From: Guptibacillus algicola
GTDB taxonomy: Bacteria > Bacillota > Bacilli > Bacillales > Guptibacillaceae
Direction: 5' to 3'
DNA: 64,000 bases
Assembly (NCBI RefSeq): GCF_020171805.1
Contig: NZ_JAIVAF010000003.1
Span: forward strand, 930,001-994,000
Shown here in pieces: positions 57,390 through 64,000 of this stretch (position 1 is its first letter; the number at the start of each line of letters is the position of its first letter). The notes beneath the pieces are model-generated. The model was not told the origin of the DNA. It searched no databases and saw nothing but the letters and a program-made list of their open reading frames with translations. The position numbers were made by a program, and so were the translations under genes.

Positions 57390-57824
57390 GTAATGTATTA
57401 TGCTCTTAGAATAATAAAGCATCACTTTCAACTATTCAAGAGATAAGGTCAATTTACCCTAGGAGATCCAAAAGAAAATGTCGATGAAGATAGAAAAAAG
57501 ACGAACAATTAGTAAGTCAGCTCGATATTCAGAAAATACGACAAAACTCGATGACAATCCCGCTATGACAATATTCGACAATAGGGCGGGGTGATACAGT
57601 TCTCGATTAAGAACTATAACAGTTTAGAAACTAGTACAGGCGTCTGTACGGGGTGTAACAGGCTGGAGTGTGGACAATTGTGAATAACTTTTTATTTATA
57701 CACTGTTGAATAAAAATACAACGATGTATGTTCCATGAAGGTTTTGAAGGCCTTACAGTTGCGTAAGGAACATTATTTCATTAATGTAAATAAGGGATAT
57801 GACTTAACAATGGCAGGTGAAAAA
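57390..57824. other. 435-base gap between selC and selB
   Basis: No convincing gene. It should hold the promoters for selC (minus) and selB (plus). There is a short hairpin TACAG-GCGT-CTGTA near 57638-57653, a TTCGACA 0A-like box near 57574, and a 38-codon frame (57478-57594) with a distant ribosome site that I do not call. Confidence 0.5.
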
Positions 57825-59696
57825 ATGAAGTATTACACGATTGGTCTCGCAGGACATATCGATCATGGGAAAACCACATTGACAGGAGCGCTAACTGGAG
57901 TGGACACTGACCGACTGAAGGAAGAGAAGGAGCGGAATGTTTCGATCGAGCCGGGTTTTGCTCCCTTTGAACTATCAGGGGATATGAATGTGTCGATTAT
58001 CGATGTTCCAGGCCATGAACGGTTTGTGAGGCAAATGATTGCAGGTGTTGCAGGGATAGATCTCGTTATTCCAGTTGTTGCAGCCGATGAAGGGGTAATG
58101 CCTCAGACAAGGGAACACCTTGAGATACTATCTCTTCTTGGTATTGAACGGTCGATTATCGTCATTACAAAGGCTGATGCAGTGGATGAAGAAATGATCG
58201 AACTAGTTAAGGATGATATTAGAGAGTACATAACTGGAACAGGATTTGAAGGAGCAACTCTACACGTTGTTGATAGTAAGTCAGGAAGAGGAATCGAGAA
58301 GTTAAAAGAAAGTATAAAAACCTATCTTTTAGATGTCCCGCCTCGGAATAAAGTTGGACCGTTTCGCTTACCCGTAGATCAAGTGTTTACGTTACAGGGG
58401 CACGGAACGATTGTAAGAGGAACGATTTTTGATGGAGAGTTACAAGAAGGGGAAAAAGTGACGATTGTTCCGAAGGGAATCGAAGCCAGAGTGAGACAGG
58501 TACAGTCACATAATGAGAGAGTGAATAAGGCTTTTGCAGGACAGAGGGTTGCTGTGAACCTTGCAGGCTTGGACCGGGAAGATATTGAAAGGGGACAGGT
58601 AGTTGTAACAAGTGATTTTTACAAGCCTACATCAACAGTTGATCTCAACGTGACGGTAGCGAAGACGATGTCTCATGATTTAAAGCAACGGTCACCAGTT
58701 ACAGCTCATATTGGAACAGCAGAAGTTAGAGGAACGATTGTGTTTTTTGACCGGAATGTACTAGAGGTCGATGTCGATGAAGCCCTCTTCTGTCAGCTGA
58801 GGTTAGAGCAACCTATCCTAGCTAAGAAAGGTGATCGTATCATCATCAGACGCCCTTCCCCAGTAGAAACGATTGCCGGAGGATCGATCGTCAATGTGAT
58901 GGGCAAGAAGTACAAATTTGGAGTCGAGACAGTTGAGATGTTGAAGAGGATGAGTGTTGGTACACCATACGAGCAGCTACAGCAGTTGTTAGAAAAAGAA
59001 CTAATACTATCAGAAGAAGAAATCAAGCAAACGCTTGGTATAAAGGATGAAATCTTAGTAGAACTTTCCACCAATCCGAGTGTTGTAAGAGAAGGTAGTT
59101 TTGTTACAACAGAAGCTATTCGAAATCAAGTTCGTTCTGATATAAAAAGACAGTTGCGTAATTATCATGAAGTCTATCCATTGAGAACGGGCTTACCAAA
59201 AGCAGAGCTGATTCAAGAACTGAAGAAAAAGTATCCTGATAAACTAATTGAACTCGCGCTTGGTGAACAAGAGAATGTGAAACAAAAAGGGCCGTATCTT
59301 TTTGAAGAATACTTCTCACCGTATTTTCCTAAAGCATGGAAAACGAGAATGGAAAACGTTGTGAGCGTTCTCGAAGATTCTGGCATGAAAGTTCCACCGA
59401 TTGATAGTTTGATCGATAATGAAGGCATTCCTTCCGAACTAAAAGGTGAATTGAAGCAGTTTCTAATAGAGGAAGGGAAAGCTATTGAACTTACAAAAGA
59501 GTTAATGATTCACCGTTCAGCGTGGGAGGATTCACGTGAGCTGTTAAGAAATAACACGTCTAACACCTTTTCATTACAATCTGCAAAAGAAGTGCTAGGT
59601 GTAAGCAGGAAGTTTCTTGTTCCTTTTCTAGAAAGTCTGGATGAAAAAGGCTTTACCATAAGAGATGGACAAGAAAGAAGGTGGCGCGATAATTAA
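57825..59696 (+). CDS. selB: Selenocysteine-specific elongation factor SelB
   Basis: 623 residues. N-terminal EF-Tu-like GTPase: G1 GHIDHGKTT near residue 9, G3 DVPGHERFV near 60, G4 TKAD near 115, with beta-barrel domains 2-3, then a C-terminal array of winged helices (about 375-620) that binds the SECIS hairpin of the mRNA. The length is usual for bacterial SelB. ATG 57825 follows GCAGGTGA; the frame reaches further upstream but that part does not match the family. An ABC transporter follows after 19 bases. Confidence 0.96.
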   Translation: MKYYTIGLAGHIDHGKTTLTGALTGVDTDRLKEEKERNVSIEPGFAPFELSGDMNVSIIDVPGHERFVRQMIAGVAGIDLVIPVVAADEGVMPQTREHLEILSLLGIERSIIVITKADAVDEEMIELVKDDIREYITGTGFEGATLHVVDSKSGRGIEKLKESIKTYLLDVPPRNKVGPFRLPVDQVFTLQGHGTIVRGTIFDGELQEGEKVTIVPKGIEARVRQVQSHNERVNKAFAGQRVAVNLAGLDREDIERGQVVVTSDFYKPTSTVDLNVTVAKTMSHDLKQRSPVTAHIGTAEVRGTIVFFDRNVLEVDVDEALFCQLRLEQPILAKKGDRIIIRRPSPVETIAGGSIVNVMGKKYKFGVETVEMLKRMSVGTPYEQLQQLLEKELILSEEEIKQTLGIKDEILVELSTNPSVVREGSFVTTEAIRNQVRSDIKRQLRNYHEVYPLRTGLPKAELIQELKKKYPDKLIELALGEQENVKQKGPYLFEEYFSPYFPKAWKTRMENVVSVLEDSGMKVPPIDSLIDNEGIPSELKGELKQFLIEEGKAIELTKELMIHRSAWEDSRELLRNNTSNTFSLQSAKEVLGVSRKFLVPFLESLDEKGFTIRDGQERRWRDN

Positions 59697-59715
59697 AATT
59701 CGGAGTGATGCTAGA

Positions 59716-60606
59716 ATGAAACGATTAATGTTGGCACTATTTCTGGTTGGGGTTCTTGTAGGCTGTTCTTCTACGAACGGTGAACAAGAAAGCGCCCAAA
59801 ACAGCGATTCAGAAGCATTTACAATTGGTGTGATACCGGCTCAAACTGAAGGTGAAATCGATCAAGCCATGGAAAATCTACAAGGCGTGCTTTCTGATGA
59901 GCTAGATCAAAAAGTCGAGATCACCACATTTCCAGACTATAACGGTGTGGTAGAAGCGATGAATTACGAACAAATCGATATGGCGTTTTTCGGTCCGCTT
60001 ACATATGTAATTGCACATGAGAAAAGCGGTGCAGAAGCGATTGTGACTCAGCTGATCGATGGTGAACCTTTCTACCATTCTTACATTATTACAAGCAGTG
60101 AGAATGGTTGGGAGTCACTAGAATCATTTTTAGAGAAAAGTAATGAGCAAAGTTTTGCTTTCGGAGATCCTAACTCGACGTCAGGCTCGTTAATTCCGTC
60201 GATTGAGCTACAAGACAGAGAGGTGTTTGAAGATCAGGATAATCATTCCTTTCAATCCATCACGTACACTGGCTCGCACGATGCCACGGCACTAGCAGTT
60301 CAGAATAACCAGGTGGATGCAGGAGCAATCGATAGTGCGATATATAACCAACTGTTAGAATCAGGTAAAATTAATGAAGATCAACTAAAGGTTATTTGGA
60401 AATCAGACAAGTTATTTCAGTACCCATGGGCTGTAGCGAAGGGGACCGACAAAGAAACGAAGAAACGATTGCAAGAGGTCTTCTTATCGATTGAAGATGA
60501 GACGATCTTGAATGCGTTCGGAGCTTCTGGATTTACTGAAGCAAGTAATGAAAACTACAAAAGTATTAAAGATGCCGCTGTAAAACAGGGCTTGATCACA
60601 GAATAA
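59716..60606 (+). CDS. PhnD-like substrate-binding lipoprotein
   Basis: 296 residues. Signal peptide with lipobox LVGC (C17), then a type II periplasmic-binding fold of the phosphate/phosphite/phosphonate (PhnD) family: FTIGVIPAQTEGEIDQAMENL, QIDMAFFGPLTYV near 88 and DPNSTSGSLIPSI near 158 are its ligand regions. The family carries small oxyanions or phosphonates. Because the gene lies 19 bases after selB and its operon ends opposite selD, a selenium compound is a candidate ligand; this is inference only. ATG 59716 uses CGGAGTGATG. Confidence 0.9.
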   Translation: MKRLMLALFLVGVLVGCSSTNGEQESAQNSDSEAFTIGVIPAQTEGEIDQAMENLQGVLSDELDQKVEITTFPDYNGVVEAMNYEQIDMAFFGPLTYVIAHEKSGAEAIVTQLIDGEPFYHSYIITSSENGWESLESFLEKSNEQSFAFGDPNSTSGSLIPSIELQDREVFEDQDNHSFQSITYTGSHDATALAVQNNQVDAGAIDSAIYNQLLESGKINEDQLKVIWKSDKLFQYPWAVAKGTDKETKKRLQEVFLSIEDETILNAFGASGFTEASNENYKSIKDAAVKQGLITE

Positions 60607-60608
60607 TC

Positions 60609-61361
60609 ATGGCATGGGTGAATTGGAAGCATTTATTTTACGGATTACTGGTTATCGTAGGGTTCGTCTGGAGTATTCACATTACAGGTTTTGATCTAAC
60701 CAAACTGAAGGCTTTAGCGAACATGGTCGATTTTCTTTCTAATTGGTTCCCTCTCCAATTAGAAGTTGTGCCACGGATGTTAGAAGCGAGTTTAGTAACG
60801 CTTGGAATGGCATTTCTAGGTAGTATTCTCGGGCTGATCTTTGCACTTCCGCTAAGTCTACTTGCTGCAAAGAACACTGCAGGTAGATTCTACAGAGGAA
60901 GTCGGATTTTCTTGAGCTTTTTTCGTTCGATTCCAGAAATCGTATTAGGATTAATGTTTCTAACCGTTGTAGGACCTGGTCCATTTGCTGCTACGCTCGC
61001 TATCATCGTCCATAACTCAAGCGTATTAGGTAAACTAATCGGTGAATTGATCGAAGCTGCTGATAAAGGACCTCAAGAAGCGATGAAGGCGGTTGGTGCT
61101 CCATCCATTACAAGAGCATTATTTGGGATTTTTCCTCAAATATGGCCAAATGTACTTTCGCATTACTTTTATCGGTTTGAAGTTGCAGTCCGAACGTCAT
61201 TAATCCTTGGTCTTGTAGGGGGAGGGGGCATAGGTCAACAGTTATTTATTCATTTTAAAACGTTTCAATACTCAACAGTAGCTGTTGATGTACTCCTCAT
61301 CATGTTGATCGTGATCGCTGTTGACTTTTTAGGAAGCCGGGTGAGACAAGATGTTATGTAA
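60609..61361 (+). CDS. PhnE-like ABC permease
   Basis: 250 residues, about six membrane helices, with the permease EAA-like loop LIEAADKGPQEAMKAVGAP near 138. Single permease, so probably a homodimer. Starts 2 bases after the binding-protein stop, with a poor own ribosome site, so translation is probably coupled. Overlaps the ATPase gene by 11 bases. Confidence 0.9.
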   Translation: MAWVNWKHLFYGLLVIVGFVWSIHITGFDLTKLKALANMVDFLSNWFPLQLEVVPRMLEASLVTLGMAFLGSILGLIFALPLSLLAAKNTAGRFYRGSRIFLSFFRSIPEIVLGLMFLTVVGPGPFAATLAIIVHNSSVLGKLIGELIEAADKGPQEAMKAVGAPSITRALFGIFPQIWPNVLSHYFYRFEVAVRTSLILGLVGGGGIGQQLFIHFKTFQYSTVAVDVLLIMLIVIAVDFLGSRVRQDVM

Positions 61362-62106
61362 TGATGAGCTTCTAAAGATTACGAATGGAAAAGTCACGTA
61401 TGGTCGATCAGATACACCCGCTATTCACGATGTAAACCTAACGTTCACAAGAGGAGAATTCGTTTGTGTATTAGGAAAAACCGGTGCCGGAAAGTCTACA
61501 CTGATTCGAACATTGAATGGATTGCAACCACTCTCAGAAGGTACTGTGTCTTATCAGAACCAAACATACAGTCTCAAGGAAGCGGAAGCATTGAGAAAGA
61601 TTAGAAGAAATATGGGGATGATTTTCCAACAGCATCAGTTGATTCCGCGTTTATCTGTTCTACAAAATGTTTATACAGGTCTTTTTGGTTTTCACTCTAC
61701 TTTTCAAAATGTACTAGGGTTATTTACTGATGTTGAGAAATCTAAAGCTAGGCAAATATTAGAACAAGTTGAACTGCTGCCGTTGCAACATCAGCGTGTA
61801 GATAGTTTGAGCGGAGGACAAAAACAAAGGGTGGGCATTGCGAGGGCATTGATCCAGTCACCAGAAGTTTTTTTAGGTGATGAACCCGTGGCAAGTTTGG
61901 ATCCAGGAACTGCTGATCGTATATTTCAATTAATCAAGAAGGCGCATGAAGAACAAGGACTGCTAACGATTATTAATGTTCATAGCGTAAAGCTTGCATT
62001 ACATTATGCTACAAGGATTATTGCTCTTAAAGAAGGAAGGGTAGTTTTCGATGATGTTCCTGAAAACTTAACTGAGGAGCTTCAAGACTCTCTCTATGAA
62101 CGATAA
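61351..62106 (+). CDS. PhnC-like ABC ATPase
   Basis: 251 residues. Walker A GKTGAGKST near 33, Q-loop IFQQHQL near 88, signature SLSGGQKQRVGIARAL near 150 and Walker B VFLGDEPVASLDP. The FGFHSTFQNVLGLF insert is characteristic of the PhnC family. RBS GGGTGAG inside the permease gene. Ends before a bidirectional terminator shared with selD. Confidence 0.92.
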   Translation: MLCNDELLKITNGKVTYGRSDTPAIHDVNLTFTRGEFVCVLGKTGAGKSTLIRTLNGLQPLSEGTVSYQNQTYSLKEAEALRKIRRNMGMIFQQHQLIPRLSVLQNVYTGLFGFHSTFQNVLGLFTDVEKSKARQILEQVELLPLQHQRVDSLSGGQKQRVGIARALIQSPEVFLGDEPVASLDPGTADRIFQLIKKAHEEQGLLTIINVHSVKLALHYATRIIALKEGRVVFDDVPENLTEELQDSLYER

Positions 62107-62172
62107 GTTTTAGAAGAAGGTATGTCGAAGAAATCCCAATGGAAGGTAATTTAATCGAATAAATCGATCGTA

Positions 62173-62206
62173 AAAAACCGTAGGGACCTCTCCCTACGGT
62201 TTTTGT
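62173..62206. terminator. Bidirectional terminator between PhnC-like gene and selD
   Basis: Perfect stem of about 13 bp (AAAACCGTAGGGA with TCCCTACGGTTTT) with A and T tracts on the two sides. It overlaps the last codons of selD. Confidence 0.88.
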
Positions 62207-63255
62207 GTGCTTGATGCAATAATTGATGATGATTGTTTCTCTGTGACAGATCCTATTACTGTCGCTGTTTTACCCATTTCCTTCATACGTTCTACGTAAG
62301 CGACAGCTTCTTCTTCAGGTAGACTAATCAGTAGGCCACCTGAAGTAACTGCGTCACACAAGATGAGCTGCTGAAGTTCATTTAGGTTTTGATACTGAAC
62401 TGAATCAGAAATCCAGCGATGATTCGCTTTTGATCCTCCAGGAACGAACCCTTGTTCTGCTAACTCATACGTACCTTCAAGAACGGGGACCTTGTTAAAG
62501 TCAATATGAAGACTAACATCGCTTCCAGTCGCCATTTCATAACAGTGTCCAAGTAAGCCGAATCCTGTGACATCAGTAACGGCATTCGGTGCAAAGCGGG
62601 TAAGCTCTTCAGCAGCAACTTTATTAAGCTCTGCCATTGTTTCGGAAACAATGCGAAGCCTTTCGCTCGAAAGCTTCTCGGGTTTGATGGCAGTTGTGTG
62701 AATCCCCACTCCGATTGGTTTTGTTAATACGACTGCGTCTCCGGGCTTAGCTCCAACATTTGTATAGTAACGATCAGGGTGGACGAGTCCTGTAACAGAT
62801 AGACCAAATTTAGGTTCTTGGTCATCAATCGAATGGCCTCCCGCAATAACAGCACCTGCTTCTTCGACTTTATCTGAAGCTCCTTTGAGGATAGAAGATA
62901 GAATTTCTGGAGGTAGCTTCTTTATTGGAAAACCTACGATGTTCAGAACTGTTTTTGGTACACCACCCATCGCATACACGTCACTTAATGAGTTGGCAGC
63001 TGCGATCTGACCAAACATATAAGGATCATCCACGATTGGTGTAAAGAAGTCGACCGTTTGAATCATGGCGATATCATCAGCCAATCGATACACACCAGCA
63101 TCATCGGAGGTTTCTACTCCAACTAGTAAGTTTGGATCTTTGTTTTTTTTAGGTAGGTGACGCAAAACTTGCGCCAGGTCCTCTGGACCGAGTTTGCATC
63201 CTCAACCACCTTTTGTTGAGAGAGACGTTAGACGTATTTTCTCTTGACTCGACAT
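62194..63255 (-). CDS. selD: Selenide, water dikinase (selenophosphate synthase), selenoprotein
   Basis: 353 residues when the in-frame UGA at 63204-63202 is read as selenocysteine (residue 18). The N-terminus is MSSQEKIRLTSLSTKGGUGC followed by KLGPEDLAQVL, where GGU/CGCK is the active-site loop of SelD with Sec in place of Cys. Later motifs GVETSDDAGVY and AGGHSIDD are intact. It makes selenophosphate from selenide and ATP for SelA. ATG 63255 has the best ribosome site, AAGGAGGTGG. A call that ignores the UGA begins at TTG 63165 and loses the catalytic loop. Confidence 0.95.
63159..63204 (-). promoter_or_regulatory. UGA codon and candidate SECIS element in selD
   Basis: On the minus strand the UGA (63204-63202) is followed 12 bases later by GGTCC-AGA-GGACC (63189-63177), a 5-bp stem with a 3-base loop containing G. 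An outer stem GATGCAAA (63200-63193) and TTTGCGTC (63166-63159) can enclose it. The loop distance fits bacterial SECIS elements read by SelB. Confidence 0.7.
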
Positions 63256-63346
63256 AGTACCACCTCCTTATATGAGTATAATTCTTTTGTTTCGATTTTT
63301 GAAATGATATAGTATGGACAAGATAAAATTAAAGGGAGGAATTCAT
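63256..63346. promoter_or_regulatory. Divergent promoter region of selD and the SelW-like gene
   Basis: 91 bases between two divergent selenoprotein genes. Minus strand: TTCAAA (63303-63298), 17 bases, TATACT (63280-63275) for selD. Plus strand: TATAGT (63308-63313) could be a -10, with only a weak TTTTGT-like -35. Shared control is possible. Confidence 0.4.
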
Positions 63347-63583
63347 ATGAGCTATACTGTTTCCATCGAATTCTGCATGCAGTGAAACTACGCACCAAAA
63401 GCCGCGAGTTTCGCGGAAGCGCTTTTTAATCATTTTCGCCATGACATTACAAACCTTGAGCTTATTCCAGGATCTAAAGGAGCATTCGAAGTAACGGTAA
63501 ATGGTAGTAAGCTTCATTCAAAGCACGAAACAGGAGAGTATCCTGAACCGGAAACCTTTATTAAAGAAATGGAACAGATGTAG
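63347..63583 (+). CDS. SelW-like Rdx-family selenoprotein
   Basis: 78 residues if the UGA at 63383-63385 is selenocysteine (residue 13). Begins MSYTVSIEFCMQ-U-NYAPKAA, so the CxxU redox motif (C10, U13) follows the first beta strand as in SelW/SelT/SelH thioredoxin-like proteins; ELIPGSKGAFEVTVNG and KHETGEYPEPE are family motifs. RBS AAGGGAGGA. The full frame on both sides of the UGA matches the family. Likely a small redox protein; targets unknown. Lies between selD and selA. Confidence 0.92.
63383..63426 (+). promoter_or_regulatory. UGA codon and candidate SECIS element in the SelW-like gene
   Basis: UGA at 63383-63385 is followed by CCGCGA-GTT-TCGCGG (63402-63416), a perfect 6-bp stem with a 3-base loop starting with G, 22 bases after the UGA. 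An outer AAAAG/CTTTT stem (63397-63401 with 63422-63426) adds a bulged lower helix. Position and loop fit bacterial SECIS rules. Confidence 0.75.
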
Positions 63584-63592
63584 GAAGAAGTA

Positions 63593-63620
63593 GACACCTC
63601 TTTAAGGGTGTCTTTCCTTT
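63593..63620 (+). terminator. Terminator after the SelW-like gene
   Basis: GACACC (63593-63598) pairs with GGTGTC (63607-63612), followed by TTTCCTTT. Short and probably partial, as selA starts 30 bases later. Confidence 0.6.
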
Positions 63621-63641
63621 CGTCTTTAGGAGTTGAATACG

Positions 63642-64000
63642 TTGAAATCACTAGTTAGAGAACTTCCTCCAATACATGAACTACAGCATGACTTTATACA
63701 TAACGACCACGCTTCAGCTTTTTCAAAAGAAAGGTTAACACAAGTTATCCAACAAGAAGTTGATGACCTTCGGAACAAATTACTCACCGAAACATATGCA
63801 GGTAAATCAAGAACAAGAGAAGAATTCCGCCGTGACATTTTAAAAAGGTTGGAAGAGAAAGCATTAACTATGCTCACACCAAACCTTCGTCCTGTAATCA
63901 ATGCTACAGGGGTTGTGTTACATACAAATCTTGGCCGTGCTCGGTTGAGTGAACAAGCGATAGAGGGATTAACGACAGTTGCCCGTAGCTATAATACCTT
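63642..64000 (+). CDS. selA: L-seryl-tRNA(Sec) selenium transferase, N-terminal part
   Basis: PLP enzyme that converts seryl-tRNA-Sec to selenocysteinyl-tRNA-Sec using selenophosphate. The first 119 residues are in the window: KSLVRELPPIHELQHD start, then NLRPVINATGVVLHTNLGRA near 85-104, the SelA hallmark. TTG at 63642 follows AGGAG (63628-63632) by 9 bases. Cut by the window end; the full family length is about 460 residues. Confidence 0.94.
   Translation, partial: MKSLVRELPPIHELQHDFIHNDHASAFSKERLTQVIQQEVDDLRNKLLTETYAGKSRTREEFRRDILKRLEEKALTMLTPNLRPVINATGVVLHTNLGRARLSEQAIEGLTTVARSYNT

Noticed and set aside
57478-57594. 38-codon frame between selC and selB, possibly continuing past UGA
   Set aside because: Ribosome site is too distant, the composition is not gene-like, and no SECIS-like hairpin follows its UGA convincingly.
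62194-63165. selD as an N-terminally truncated or frameshifted pseudogene
   Set aside because: Reading the UGA as Sec restores a full-length protein with a start codon and strong ribosome site, and the Sec machinery is encoded next to it.

Overview
The window is a 64 kb chromosomal segment of a low-to-mid GC, endospore-forming member of the Bacillaceae. The evidence is the dense set of sporulation genes (spoIIIE, spoVS, cotE, spoVK, spo0M, sirA, tepA, ymcA/ricA) and a gene order that follows the Bacillus subtilis dapG-to-yneK part of the chromosome. Differences from that order (nupNOPQ-type transporter after spoIIIE, no rnjB between dapA and tepA, no glnR before glnA, MrpB-like and DUF4183 genes) point to a more distant genus, perhaps of the marine/alkaliphilic group; the genus cannot be fixed from the sequence alone. 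Almost all genes lie on the + strand.

Layout: 1-2.1 kb end of the lysine/dipicolinate cluster (dapG, dapA), tepA, ylzJ. 2.2-9.6 kb spoIIIE and a four-gene BMP-type nucleoside ABC transporter with a perfect-consensus cre site. 9.6-10.4 kb a gene-free block of tandem and mosaic repeats. 10.4-20.9 kb ymfF-ymfH-ymfI-ymfJ-ymfK-ymfM (rodZ-like)-pgsA-cinA-DEAD-box helicase-recA, the last with an SOS box. 21-33.4 kb rny, ymdB, spoVS (sigma-H promoter), an M19 dipeptidase, a two-gene 2-oxoacid oxidoreductase, tdh-kbl, miaB-ymcA, cotE. 33.5-39.3 kb mutS-mutL-miaA-hfq. 39.4-46.2 kb a degenerate tyrosine recombinase, small proteins, spoVK, hflX, ynbB, glnA with two GlnR/TnrA-type sites. 46.3-49.5 kb an RibD/DHFR-like reductase, an AidB-like acyl-CoA dehydrogenase, spo0M. 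49.6-56.4 kb the lexA/yneA-yneB-ynzC SOS region, a HesB-like gene between matching inverted repeats, sirA, yneF, a carboxypeptidase, ccdA, a lone MrpB-like gene, ccdC, yneK. 56.4-57.3 kb two divergent DUF4183 genes.

The most unusual part is 57.3-64.0 kb: a selenocysteine locus. It holds a tRNA-Sec gene (selC, minus strand), selB, a PhnD/PhnE/PhnC-like ABC transporter, selD, a SelW-like Rdx protein and the start of selA. selD and the SelW-like gene each contain an in-frame UGA in the expected selenocysteine position (GGU-GC and CxxU motifs), each followed by a hairpin at bacterial SECIS spacing. Standard gene calling truncates selD and misses the SelW-like gene. Together the genes would charge tRNA-Sec (SelA with SelD-made selenophosphate), deliver it (SelB) and use it in at least two proteins; the embedded transporter is a candidate selenium importer by context only.
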